Positions 1 through 11,504 of a stretch of 64,000 nt of DNA are shown piece after piece; positions within the stretch are counted from its first letter, which is position 1; each line of letters opens with the position of its first letter. The translations under genes were made by a program, and so were the position numbers. Location: positions 27,497,001 to 27,561,000 of the forward strand of contig NC_083388.1 of NCBI RefSeq assembly GCF_031755915.1, given 5' to 3'. The DNA is from Ziziphus jujuba. Lineage: Eukaryota; Streptophyta; Magnoliopsida; Rosales; Rhamnaceae. The notes beneath the pieces were generated by a model. That model was not told the origin of the DNA and did no database searches. It saw only the letters and a program-made list of their open reading frames with translations.

Positions 1-1545
1 GTCATAGGCAGAACATTCGGGGTGCTACTAACCGTGAAAATAGTAAACACAACAAAGCATTTAATATATATATAAAACAACAACTATTTTCCAGCCCTTT
101 AACACAAACCATAAAATATCAATATCGCTAGGGTCTTTGTAGCACTAAAGATACCCTTACGCGGGCCAGGGACAGTCAACCAAATAACCACAATCAAATG
201 CATTGAACTGAATCACCGACAGGGCAACTCAGAACTTGCAATACATGGCATTTAATTAACTTCCACTGCCATTCCAAGCATCATACAAAGCAACTAAAAC
301 TACCGACAGGGTAGCCTAGTTACCCGTATAGACCCTGGTTAATAAGTGGGAGATAATTAACAAATTGGCAATTTCATGATATAGGTAAATAAAATATAAC
401 CCATCCACTATGCCAACACATATTACATTGGTACACATAATGCAGACAAAATAAGTCTTACGACAGGTGAGTACCTAAAATTCCACACTACTATACCAAC
501 TAGGCACAAAGCCTCTTTGGGTAAGCTCACACAATCCAATTTTCCAATCACAAATATTTAATTTAATTTAATAAAATTTGAAATAAAATAATTAAATAAA
601 TAAACAAATGAACTAATTACCAATAAACAAATAAATAAATAAAGAAATAACATTTTTTTTAAATAATAATAAAACAATAGATGAATAAATAATCAACAAT
701 AAATAAGTGATAAAATGATATAAAGATATATCAAATAAAATAAAATAAAGGTGTTTTTTTTTTTTAAATTATTAACAATAAACAATAGATAGATAAATAA
801 ATCATCAACAAATAAATAAACAAAACAAAACAAATAAATTTTTTTTTTTTTTTTAATTTCGGGGTGCTGACGTCAGCCTTCTTCCTCCTTTAGCCGGGTC
901 AAGGATGACCCGGTTTCCTGGTTAACGGGTCGCACGACCCGCTTCCCCAACCCGGCCGCAAAACCACAAAATGCCCACCGTTTTCTTCAATTCCGGTGTC
1001 TATAGATTCCTTTCAGTGTGGAGAATATTATTCATGGATCAATTTGGCCTAAATACCCAGAAATTTTAACACCCAATCATCATGAAATTCGGCCGTCGAA
1101 CTCCTCTCTTTTTTTTTTTCTTTTTAATAACCCAAATTAACTCAATATATTCCATTCGATCCAAAAAGAAATTCCACAAAGAACCCAGGTCAAAATTCGA
1201 ACTAAAAAAAAACAAGGTTTATATACTTTGCACAAATTTGATTCAAAAACCCGATTACCACATCACAATTTTTTTTTTAATTTTTTTATTTTAAGATTTT
1301 CATATCCAATTAAAAATAATAAACAATATAAAACACAATAAAGAAGAATTTTTCACCATACTCAGATCTTAATTCGAACTAAAACAAAAAATCACATAAT
1401 TTGCACAAACTCAATATAAACCCGTATTGCACAAGAGAAGAGAAATTATTCAATAAAATTCCATCCTTAAAATTTGGATCTCCAAACAAGCCGCATATTA
1501 ATATAACAACAAATTTCAAAATAATGTATTATGTATATTAACCAT
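1..1545. other. AT-rich non-coding DNA, probable interior of an LTR element
   Basis: No credible coding frame is present. The stretch has A/T-rich simple sequence (540-860) and a short GC-richer island near 865-960 with several GACCCG/CGGGTC words. It lies on the internal side of a primer-binding site and LTR read on the minus strand (1546-2056), so it is probably the non-coding 5' internal region of a retroelement that runs off the left edge. No gag or pol similarity can be seen. Confidence 0.4.
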
Positions 1546-2056
1546 GCTCTGATACCAATTGTTAGATTTTATGGATCTAAATATACATAATAAATTTTAT
1601 AGATCATAAATTACTAACCTCCAAACGCAGCCATTGATAAATTAGATCTTTAATCCTGCAAAATAGAAACAACGTAAAGTAGTGCTTATGGACACACTAC
1701 TCTCAAACCACTCTCAGATTTCTGAAAACTCTAATATCAAAATACCGTATGGCATCTGTTTGTTTGCTTGCCCTAGACCTTTAAATAGTCTCTGCAAGTC
1801 AGACTTATCCATTAATTTTGACACACATAAAATAATAATAATTTGATAATATAATTATATTAGGAAAAAATATGAATAAGTCATTGGGTTTATAAAGAGA
1901 GTTGGTCCTCCAGTCCAATGGGCCAACTAGAGTCTTATAGAGAGTGTGTGACCAAGGGCCCTACTACAAAATAATAAAATAAGCCAGTCCCATAAATAGA
2001 CCCTGTAAGTGAATAATTGATTATGCCAAGTCCACAAATATTAATTTAATTCAACA
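1546..2056 (-). mobile_element. LTR and primer-binding site of a Ty1/copia-type retroelement
   Basis: Read on the minus strand, 1557-1546 is TGGTATCAGAGC, the classic plant initiator-tRNA-Met primer-binding site. Two bases (1558-1559) separate it from a segment ending in TAACA, the usual LTR 3' end. The outer end is probably at 2056, where the plus strand ends in TTCAACA, giving TGTT...AACA termini and an LTR of about 497 bp. A TATTTAAAG box lies inside on the minus strand near 1780-1790. The partner LTR is not in the window. The PBS is certain as a motif; the outer LTR limit is a guess. Confidence 0.6.
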
Positions 2057-2479
2057 TTAACCACATTTGCAGATAGATTATGGCATGAGTGGAGATTAAT
2101 GGGTAAAAAATAATTTTACCGAATAATAACAAATAATAATAATAATAATAATTTTTCCTTTCGCGAAACCAAAAGGTGAAGGCCAACATAAACATTGTTT
2201 ACTGCAGGGACCACTCTGTTTCCACGCAAGACCCCCACGAGCGGAGACTTCTGTTATGGAAGCTTGATTATCTTCCTTTATATTTATTTTATTTTTCTCT
2301 GTCTGTCTTTCTTCCTCGTGTCCTTCTCTTTTTTCTTTCTAATCGTGCTGGTTGCCGATCTGCTGCTCCTAATCTCTCTGTCTTCTTTCATATCTATTTT
2401 CTTAGGGTTTGTTTCTTAATTTTAGCTATTTTTAGTGATTTGATTTGGTTTTCTCTGTGAGACATCTAGTAGTTGTTAG
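2057..2479. other. Non-coding stretch, possible relic 5' UTR
   Basis: No conserved frame is seen. The part from 2160 to 2460 is pyrimidine-rich and holds a TTAGGGTTTG word, which looks like a plant 5' untranslated leader. The CACTA-like sequence starts directly after it. This could be the leader of a gene broken by that insertion, but no downstream coding exon was recognised. Confidence 0.25.
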
Positions 2480-2761
2480 GAGCAGGAAATTTTTTTTGCA
2501 GTTGCTATATTTTGTCGCCAAAATCTTTTACCGACAATTTTAGATTCGTTGGAAATAGTTTTTGGCGACGAAGTTAACTTTTTGTCGGCAAAAATTGTAG
2601 CCGGCAAAAATTAAAAATTTGTCGTAAATACAATTGCAGACGAGGCATTGGCAACCATTTCGTCAGACGAATTTAGTTTTGTCGATAAAACGTTTACCAA
2701 CTAATTTTATGCTTTTGCTGACAATATTATTTTGTCGGTAAAAGTTGAATTTCTTTTAGTG
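2480..2761. mobile_element. CACTA-like transposon terminus (non-autonomous or truncated)
   Basis: The right end, read on the minus strand, begins CACTAAAAGAAATT, close to the CACTA superfamily terminus of plants. Inside, both orientations of a TTTGTCGGTAAA / TTTACCGACAA-type word recur at least six times, as in CACTA subterminal repeats. A degenerate matching end (GAGCAGGAAATTTT) may lie at 2480. There is no transposase frame, so this is a short non-autonomous copy or a fragment. The right end is more secure than the left. Confidence 0.5.
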
Positions 2762-2877
2762 TAAATTTTTAATCATCTATGGTTTAGGAAAACATTTTTC
2801 TTTGCTGCATGCTTGTTTTTCCAGGATACAAGCAGAACAAATTCCAATTATCTATGTGTTTACTATTGGAGGGCCAT

Positions 2878-3041
2878 CTGTTTCCTATTTTCTTTTGGTG
2901 ATTGTTTCATGTAGTTTTACTTGCTTAAGTGTCTTTTAATCTTAAAAGAAATCTACAAAGTCTAAGTTTTCTTTTAAAAGCATTTAAAATGTCTAATTAA
3001 GTTGAAGCGAATAAAAACGCAGGTGATCTATTTCACAATAT
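2878..3041. repeat. Dispersed direct repeat, copy 1
   Basis: Two blocks of this segment recur 1.6-1.7 kb downstream. The block starting TTTCCTATTTTCTT (2881) matches 4568, and the block GTTGAAGCGAATAAAAACG (3001) matches 4627 with a few substitutions, both followed by CAGGTGAT. The spacing inside the two copies differs (about 120 against 59 bp), so one has gained or lost sequence. It appears to be an old segmental duplication. Confidence 0.6.
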
Positions 3042-3350
3042 TAAACTTAAAATCATTAGATATATAGAGGAAGGAAACAAGGTTCAATTGTTGAAAATTA
3101 AACTAATTAAACAAAGTCAGTGAAGTTAAAATTTTCAGAATTTGTTTATGATTAATGTGTGGAATGAGAATATAAACAAGAAATTGTGAGTACTATAACA
3201 AAATTCTCAACTATTTCTCATTCCAAAAAAAAAAAAAAAATTTGTATATATATATACTTCATTCCAATACCAAAATTGCAAATACAAGGACATGCGTAAA
3301 TGTATATGGTTTAATAATGTGGGTGCATGAAGTTTTAATGTTAACCTGAA

Positions 3351-3626
3351 GTTGTTTTGAGATTTCGAGTTTCTACAGCTACCCTAGTAGCCAAGTAATC
3401 CACTTCATAACCCCAGCTTTACAATCAATTATTTCACAACGTCACCGTAACTACTACTACATTATGTTATACCAAGTTCACTTGTCAACTGATCTAAATT
3501 GGAGTTCTTTTGAGATTTGGGGCTTCTTCAGCCCCCCAGCAGCCAAGCAATCCACTTCAATAATCCCAGCTTTACAATCAATTATTTCACAATGTCACTC
3601 CCGTATCCACTACATGATACCAGTAG
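3351..3626. repeat. Two-copy tandem repeat, period about 153 bp
   Basis: The unit starting GTTGTTTTGAGATTT at 3351 is repeated from 3504 (GTTCTTTTGAGATTT). The shared core includes CAGCTTTACAATCAATTATT followed by TCACAA. Copies are roughly 80-85% alike by eye, so the duplication is not recent. No coding meaning is evident. Confidence 0.7.
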
Positions 3627-4564
3627 TTTCGATATGTCAACTTTGTATTGGCCATTCTGTAGAAAAATTTGTATTTTATCATTGAAAAAATTTCAGGGAG
3701 AAACCTTGACTGCTTGGCTAGCTCACCAGGACTGTCTCGTTCTTGATGCAACAGTTTTGATTCACTGCTATTCTATTGGATGGATGTCACTCCTGATAAG
3801 CTCGATGCGTGATCATTGCTTGAAACTTGCAAAACTTGGGGTCCTCTGCTTACTTTCTGGGGTTTGGGCAACCAGATAGTACTGTAGAAAATAAGGCAAT
3901 GAATGGCATGTAAAGCGTAGTATATACGTGTCTTGAGACGGTTTTACGGTAAAGTATCGAAAAAAATAATAAAACTAATTTTATTAGATTAAAAATTAAA
4001 AATAATTTTTTTATGCCCAAACCAAAAAAAAAAAAAAAAAAAAAACAAAGACCAAAATAAAAATTAGACCAAAAAAAATTTTATTTTTAATTAGATCAAA
4101 AATATATTTTTTTAATTTTTTGATCTAATTTTTTTGTCTAATTTTTATTTTTTTATTTCTTGATCTAATAAATTAATTCATATACTGATGCCATAATTCA
4201 TCTTTTAGAAATATAAAAATATTTTAAAAAAACCTGAAAAATATATTTATTATTTATTATTTTATATTTATGATTTTTTATTTAAATTAAAATTTCATAA
4301 TTATAATTAGATATTTTAATATATTTAATATTTCACATATAAAAATATATTCTTTAAATTAAATATTTATAATTTTTATAACTTTTACTATATTTCCATC
4401 TACTTTGATATTTCCGTGCCATTTCTCAAATTATACACCCTCCCCCAATACAGAGTCAACTCCAGCATGCAAGCTGACGTAGCAATCTTTATTCTTTCTC
4501 CATGTAAGTCCTCTCCTCACTCCTGCCGCTTTTGTTAATTTTTCGGGTGTGATTTGATATGCTT

Positions 4565-4665
4565 CAGTTTCCTATTTTCTTCTTGAAGATTGTTTCGTGT
4601 AGTCTTTTCAATCTGTGAACTCCGAAGTTGAAGTGAATGAAAACGCAGGTGATTTATTTATAAGT
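4565..4665. repeat. Dispersed direct repeat, copy 2
   Basis: This is the partner of 2878-3041, with the same order of the two conserved blocks. An ATTT microsatellite (TTATTTATTTATTT, 4685-4711) follows shortly afterwards. Confidence 0.6.
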
Positions 4666-5276
4666 ATACTCCACACTTTGAAGTTTTTATTTATTTATTT
4701 ATTTATTTATTACAATAGGATATCTCTGTTATTATATTTTTATAACGTCATTAAGAAAAATCTAAAAATGTATAGTATAATATACCCTTTATTTATACCT
4801 GTTTATTCTAACTTTTCTCCGACAAATTATGATGATCAATACTACTAACACTATCAATAAAAAACTAATATTATTGCTCTTTAGATCAAGCTCGGAGTTT
4901 GTCTATTCCCAGCGGTTATCTCCTCTTGCTAGTTGCCAATATTCTGCTTATAAGCCACGGAGAAAAACAAAATGAGACAATAACTAGCAAGAAAAAACAG
5001 AATTGCTATAATATAAATAATCACCCCCATAAATTAGGCAATTTTCAAATGTCAAAATTTCGGGTACAATTTCAAGCATCTCCTCTAAAATGACCTGGTA
5101 TGTATACCACCCAAGTTCTCCATAAAAGCCACCAATAGATGTTATTTCTAGACAAAAGAATGGAAAATAATGATTTTAACAGCTGCCTCAACCAAAAAAA
5201 AAAAAACTGCATTTCCAGGAGAGCAAAAATCACAAAAAAATGCTTAATTTTGTATCGGCAAAGTTTTCCAACTCCC

Positions 5277-8200
5277 TCACCACAAGCCAATGGCCTTCCA
5301 CCAAACCCCTCCGATTCCAAGCCAAATAAGAATGTTGACAATAGATATGATGAATCCATAGCCCCACCACTTTGCAAGCGGTACGTAGTTAGCCCCATAG
5401 AAAACAGGCGCTGACCCGATACCATAGTGAGTCAGACCTCCCATGAGGTTGGAAAGGAATGCAAGTACCATTGCCCCAAAGTATGGTGGAGTGCCTAGAG
5501 CACTAGCGACAGACAAGAAGGCAGTAAACATTGCACCAATATGAGCAGCTCCACTTGCAAAGAAGTAATGAGAGTAGAAATAAAGAAGAACCAGAATGCC
5601 AAAAGACAACTGCCATGAAAGACCTAATCCACCAACAAACTGCAAAAGAATAGAATGGTTTATTATAAGATAGCTTCATAAACATAATGTAGAAATCATG
5701 ACAAACAAAAAACGAAACTATGCTACACTTATCAGCATAGTATTTGACACTGGATGAATTAATTAATTGGCAGGGCTACCTCTCACTCAAGTCTTCTCTT
5801 ACTAGCAGGTTAAGGGCCTAAACTCCTAGACCTTATATAAGAAACCAAGGTCTAAAATTTACCCCCACTGGGGAGGATGTAGGATGGGAGAGGACTATCT
5901 TTCATTCAGTCAGAGAATATATACAAGGCTAAATAGTCGAATGATGAAAAATTATCCTAATGCAATACCCATCCCCTTATGTTTGTAAATTTCTAGGGCA
6001 ATATCCACATATTGAAGATTTTTAACCATTTTACTTCCAAGTCATTACTAAAGCTCTGGTAAAAAGGTTCATGATATTTATAGAATTTCATCATGTGAAT
6101 TGCGTGATGAGTGGAAAACCATAAACAGCTAATACATAAATACTAATTCCTACAACAGGGCACTTTTTATGTGCGAGAAGGGAGATATAAAGTGTATAAA
6201 AGTTTCTCATCATTTAGAATTTAATCTATGCTTTCAAATTATATAATAAATAACAATAGGTTAAAGAAGAAGAAAAAAGACAAACCTTAACAACGGTTTG
6301 GCTAAACCACGAGATGAGACCATATTTGTTGAGATACCCAGCCATGGCAATAAGTGCAGCAAACCAAGTGAGAGTATCCCAGGCAACTGCTTCAGATAAG
6401 CACTCCTTCCATGTCACAACTCCAGTAACAAGGAGGACAGATAATCCAAGAATTGCAGCCGTAACAGCATCCACATTTAATATGCCTCCAAAAATCCAAA
6501 GGCCCACCTGACACGATGAGGGAAAAGAAAAAACAAAAAAAGAAAAAAAATGAGAATGAATAAATATGATTGGAGGGTGAAATTAATTTGCCACGGCCAA
6601 ATGAGTAACCATAATTTTCTTTTAAGAATCAGCATTATGTAACAATGATGAAATTGTCACAAAACTATCCTGCTACTTACAAAGACGATCATGCTAATAT
6701 CCCAAATCATGTTCCAAGTTCCTACAGGTTCCAAGGATTCACAATAATTCAAACGAACTTTGTTCCTACAGGTTCCAAGGATTCAACAATAATTCAAACG
6801 AACTTAAAAGGGAAAAGAAAAACCAAACTTTATGATCAGGAGAATGCCAACTAACAAACTATATAAGAGCCATGACTTGTATACTGCAGAAGCCTAAATG
6901 CGCTTCACATTTATCAATATTTACCTAAAAGACAAAGAATCACAGATTGTATTCTTTTCTTATTTCACATTATAAAGTTCTGAACAGGGCATTCTATGTA
7001 ACAAAGGTCAATATTTTTTCTTTTAAACTAAGAATATCAAAGAGGAACCATGATGGGGTGTGCCTACCAGGTAAATAACTGCTTCAAAATCTCAACATTT
7101 GATTTCAAGTTTTTGGGTATTGAAAGCTATAATCGTATTTACTCAACTGACCAAACTAGATTCTAAAACTCGTTGAACCCAGTAAAACACTGAAAACTGC
7201 AAACTGGCAATCATAGTTCATTTCCTCTGACAGTCAGTCAACGGAAAGAGCCAAAGTTAACGAGTAAAAACTATCAAATTGAGACAAACAATTGCAAGTA
7301 ACTAAAAGATTAATTGAAAAAAAAAAAAGTGTTTACCGTTAGAAGCAGAGTCGCAGCCATTATAATCTCGTTGGTAGTCATCGGCCCCATCTTCTCCAAT
7401 TTCTCCTTCGCAAGCTTGGGTGCATCGGGACTACTCTTCACCGAAGGTGGATAAATCAAATACAATAGCAACGGGACGACAACCAACGAAATCAAACCAG
7501 GCACAATTGCGGCTTTAGCCCAATCGGTCCACCCAAGTGTCTGCTTAATCGTATTATACGTCAAAGTAGCGCTCAAAGGATTCGCCGCCATGGCCGTCAA
7601 GAACATCGACGACGAAATCACGGAAGTCTGAAAGCAAGTCAGCATCAACCATGACCCCAATTTGTGCTCTGTCCCATCGCCGGCGTTACTACCACAGGCA
7701 ACGCACAGAGACTTCACCAACGGCAAAAAAATCCCACCGGCTCTAGCAGAGACCGATGGAATCGCCGGCGCTAACAGTGCCTCACTGAACACCAAGCTGT
7801 ATCCCAATCCCAACGACGAGCTACCGAACAAGGAAACGAACTGGTAAGCAATTCTGTTTCCAAGGCCGGTCTTGATGAAACCTCGCGCAAAGAAAAAAGC
7901 GAGAGCGATAAGCCACGGGATTGGATCGCCGAAAGCAGAGAACGCCGCGCCAAATGTTAGGGTTTTGGTAAGCACGGAAGCTCCCAATCCCAACAAAGCC
8001 ACGGCGCCGAGCGGCAGAGGCTGCGTGATGATTCCGACAATGGTTGCCAGAAAAATCGCCAGGAGCTGCCACGCGTTCCGGGAGACACCGGAAGGTACGG
8101 GAAGAAACCAGATAATAACTCCCGTGGCAATGGAAGCCAGAAGCGGCTTCATCGCCGCTCCTTGCCATGGCTGCTGCTGCGGAGACGCCGGAGCTACAGA

Positions 8201-8464
8201 AGCTCCACCAGCCGCGGCGGAGGCCTTGACGCTGAAACCGGGATTACAAGGCGCTAAAACGCGAGGGGATTTAGCGAGTTTGGGAAAAGCATTGATGGAA
8301 GTGAATGAGCCGAGACTCCTCCCGAGTCCGGCAGCTCTGAGCGGGTTTGGGCGGGAAGCGCGTCGGGTATGGATAGTGGAAGAAGCGGATTTTGGAGCGG
8401 AAGCGCGCGATCTGAGAGTGTGAAAAGCTGCAGAAGGAGAAGCGGTGAGGGCGAGGGACGCCAT
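5277..8464 (-). CDS. DIT1: Chloroplast 2-oxoglutarate/malate translocator DiT1 (570 aa, 3 exons)
   Basis: Exons on the minus strand are 8464-7337, 6507-6286 and 5639-5277; they join in frame to 570 codons plus stop. DiT1 sits in the plastid inner envelope and exchanges stromal malate for cytosolic 2-oxoglutarate, supplying carbon skeletons to GS/GOGAT ammonia assimilation and photorespiration. Residues 1 to about 85 are Ser/Ala/Arg-rich and poor in acidic residues, a typical transit peptide. The rest is a polytopic DASS/sodium-sulfate symporter-type carrier with about 12 hydrophobic segments. Recognisable signatures are SNAGDGTEHKLGSW, SVISSSMFLTAMAANP, SNLMGGLTHYGIGSAP and the C-terminal IWLGIGGVWWKAIGLW. 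Length and exon structure match the plant DiT1 family. The start is the first Met ahead of the transit peptide. Intron 1 carries a 44-bp tandem duplication. DiT2-type glutamate/malate carriers are the nearest alternative, but the C-terminal motifs favour DiT1. Confidence 0.95.
6718..6806. repeat. 44-bp near-perfect tandem duplication in DiT1 intron 1
   Basis: The unit begins GTTCCTACAGGTTCCAAGG at 6718 and again at 6762; the second copy differs by one inserted A. It lies entirely inside intron 1 (6508-7336), so it does not affect the protein. It belongs to a set of similar duplications in this window. Confidence 0.9.
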
Positions 8465-10734
8465 CTTACGGTTAGGATCTGGTGCGGCGCTCAGAGAAGC
8501 AGCAGCAGCAGCATATGGAGGAAATTACAAGTTTAATTAAAAAAAAAAAAAAAAACCAGTAAAAAAAAAAAAAAAAGTGAAAACTTTAATAGTTTCTATG
8601 TTGCGGTGAAGGACGAATGGTCTCCCGTCAGATGGTTATCGGACGGTTGATTATGTCATTGGAATATACGGTGGGCATGGAATTAGGTTGAGTTTGGGTG
8701 GACTTTGCAAACGCAGTCATGTGGTTGAAATCTCCGCCGAAGATCTCCATTTGCCAGGTTGGACTGTTGAATTTAAAAAAAAAATATAAAAAATTAAAAA
8801 AACAGAACACGGAATCCCTCTAACATGCGCCAGAGACACAGTGTAAAATGTTTAGACGTGGCGAAAAGTGGATGGGTAGGATATAGCTGACGTGGATTAG
8901 AGAGGGAAATGGAAAAGAGTTTTGTGTGGATGTGGCACGATATGGTTGGATAAGAGAGAGAGAGAGAGAGAGAGGGGGAAGACTTTCTACATGTGGGACC
9001 GAGGAGAGTGAGGCAAGTGAGTAAAAGGCAGATATGTGAAAGGGACAGATAGAGGCCGGATTAATAGAGCCGTGTGGCCATTGGCCAGTGGGAAGATCTA
9101 ATTAGAGAAAGCCAAAAAACCACAGAAACAGAACCTGAGCCAGAAGTTCTTTGGCAGTGAAATGACGTATGTACCCCCGGAATAAAAAGGTCACCAAATA
9201 GCCACCACATAATGTGCACATGGAAATTTCATTAACTGTGTTCCAACCATTTGCGTACGCAGACAAGAGTCTCTCACAAGGCGCATAGAAACAAAATATC
9301 AAATACATGACATCCAAAAATCACTTTCAGCCAAAAATTTAAAAAAATATATTGGGTACGAGCACGTCCCACACCTATGCCCAGACCATAAGGTTCGAGA
9401 CATGGATGGAAAGTGATTTGGGGTAATAATGTAAGAATATCAGATTAAGAAAAAAATAAAAAATCAAAATTAAAAATAAAAAATAAAAAAGACAGAGATC
9501 GATCCAAATTCCCATAGAGCCACACATCAAGTAATTAAATGTGGTAAATATAACTTGCTAAATCGGGTCTCCAAAGGACAACTCGATATATATATATATA
9601 TAGATTTTTTTTTTTTTTGAAAAAAAATTGTTTTAAATATGTATACGTATTTTTAAAAAACTTATCAAATAGTAAAAAAAAAAATCAAAAATCATTTCAT
9701 TTTTAATTTTTGTTGAATCTCCTATTGGTTTCACCAAAAGTTGGTCCATTGGGCCATGGGCCACTTCAATAGTAGCTCCATCAATCTTTATCCATGGAAA
9801 ATATGGACCTCACACTTTTGGATCAGCCTTTTTCTTCTGGTCTATGTAAAAACTAAAGCTTATGGATCAAGTAGTTAAGCTTTGATTAAACGTCTTTAAA
9901 AAGTTGGGTTTTAATTGCCAAAATTGTCAAACAATCTGATCTCATTTCCATGAAACATAGGCGTAATCATCGCCAACCACTTATATATATATATATATAT
10001 ATATACATTAATTATTTATAAATTGGAAAAGAAAATAATAAAAAGAGCTAGGCCTTTAATTCAATTTTCAAGATGAATCATTGATTTCACAAAAATGTTA
10101 GTTATGGAAAGGCTTAAAATCTAAAGGGGAAATGATTTAGTAAAGCACTTTCTTTCTTTCATGTGTCATTCAAGTGAAAATGGTGACCTTGTCTTCTTCT
10201 ATAACTAATTATATATATTAAAAAGAAAAAAACTATAGTGAAGTCATATTCTGAAGTTTGCTTTATATTCACTTAATTTGAATATTAATTAATAAGTTGG
10301 CCAAATTACTCAATTTCCTTTTGCATTGATTGTTTCTTGAGCTTAATAATTATCATTGGCCACTGGGAAATGGCCAGGGTAAAGGAGTTATAATTACTCT
10401 TGGAAATCAAAACCCCCATTTCGCCTAGCCTAACTAACTTAATTAAAATAATAGGGGAAAAAAAAAAAAAAAAGGTTTCCATATTTACAATGAGACCAAT
10501 AACCAAGACAAAACTACTTAATTACTCTATTACCTTTTTTTGGGGTGTCATAATTACTTTGTACTAGTTGTGATTCATATATTTGGCCCCAAGTGGACAC
10601 GTGTTAACCATAAACACATATATAATTTAATTAAATCCCATTTGAAGCAACTTTCAAATTCCACAGAAAAATAATAGCTTATTGACTATTAATTTGTAAG
10701 GAATATGCATGTAATTTAGGTAGATTGATTGTAT

Positions 10735-10770
<36 letters not shown>

Positions 10771-11504
10771 TGTATATTTATATCTCCATCAAAGATGTAC
10801 AAATCCTAGTAATTTTTAAACACCTGGCTAAAAACAATTTAATTTTCAACCCCTCAACAATGAAACTTTTGTACATATTCATAATAAGAACGAGTGATGA
10901 GTTTTTGTACATGCAACGATGGACTAAATCCTACTCTTATATATGAAGCTATACACATCTTCCTTTCACAAGTATATAACGCTTTGGAAAGCAATATATA
11001 TATATGCCTGAATTGGCCAAAATGATCATATATATATTCAACTTCACATCATGGACAAATTGTGTAGACACAAACACAGAGATTACTGTCACGGTCACTC
11101 TATCATATATACCCCCCAAATAGTGACCTTTTATTTCTTTCAGACTCTTCCTCTCCATCCAACTAAACCTATATGAAAAACTTACACTTTTTTTCATGGA
11201 AAATGATAAAATTTTGGTGGCCTGCTTGTAAAGCAAAACCAAGAAAGCTAAGGGCACGAAAAAAGAAGGTGTTATATGAAGAACACTGTTATTCTACTTA
11301 CTCTCCCTTAAGATTCGTATGATGGACTAGGTTCTTTTGGAAAATTTGAAAGAAGTGAAAAATGGTAAAAAGAGACAAGATATGAGAGAGAAACAAAAAC
11401 AAATAAAACAAAAAAAAAGAAAAAAAAAATTTGCTGGAAATATGAAAAAGCATGGAGGCTAGCTAGCTAGCTGTTTTTGGTTTTTTTGTGTTTTTTTTAA
11501 AAAA
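8465..11504. other. DiT1 promoter side and DiT1-MYB intergenic DNA
   Basis: Both flanking genes are on the minus strand, so the left part (about 8465-9500) is the DiT1 5' UTR and promoter and the right part is the MYB 3' flank. The first 100 bases beyond the DiT1 start hold two poly-A runs (8538-8553, 8562-8575). GA microsatellites lie at 8953-8974 and 10737-10767; TA microsatellites lie near 9587-9602 and 9981-10004. A TGGGCC word lies at 9752-9757. No coding frame of interest was seen. Confidence 0.5.
10598..10603. promoter_or_regulatory. G-box (CACGTG)
   Basis: GGACACGTGTTAAC contains a perfect palindromic CACGTG core, the binding site of bZIP and bHLH factors. It sits about 0.9 kb beyond the MYB stop codon and 2.1 kb upstream of DiT1, so its target is uncertain and it may be a chance match. 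Confidence 0.3.

Larger units (their letters stand above)
2762..5276. other. Gene-poor flank with local duplications, 3' side of DiT1
   Basis: No gene is recognised. The stretch contains the two duplications listed separately (3351-3626, and 2878-3041 with 4565-4665), poly-A/T tracts at 3223-3240 and 4024-4044, and a very AT-rich block at 3960-4430. A frame at 3517-3879 of about 120 residues has no recognisable domain and runs through the duplicated segment. The last part (about 5000-5276) should be the 3' UTR and downstream flank of DiT1. Confidence 0.5.

Noticed and set aside
3517..3879. 120-codon plus-strand frame
   Set aside because: It crosses a non-coding tandem duplication, has no recognisable domain and no partner exons.
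7821..8423. Long frames of 115 and 183 codons overlapping DiT1 exon 1 in other frames or on the opposite strand
   Set aside because: They are shadows of the GC-richer DiT1 exon 1; the DiT1 frame has family-wide conservation and they show no domain.
9350..9425. Possible tRNA gene suggested by a GGTTCGAGAC word
   Set aside because: No matching acceptor, D or anticodon stems can be drawn around it.
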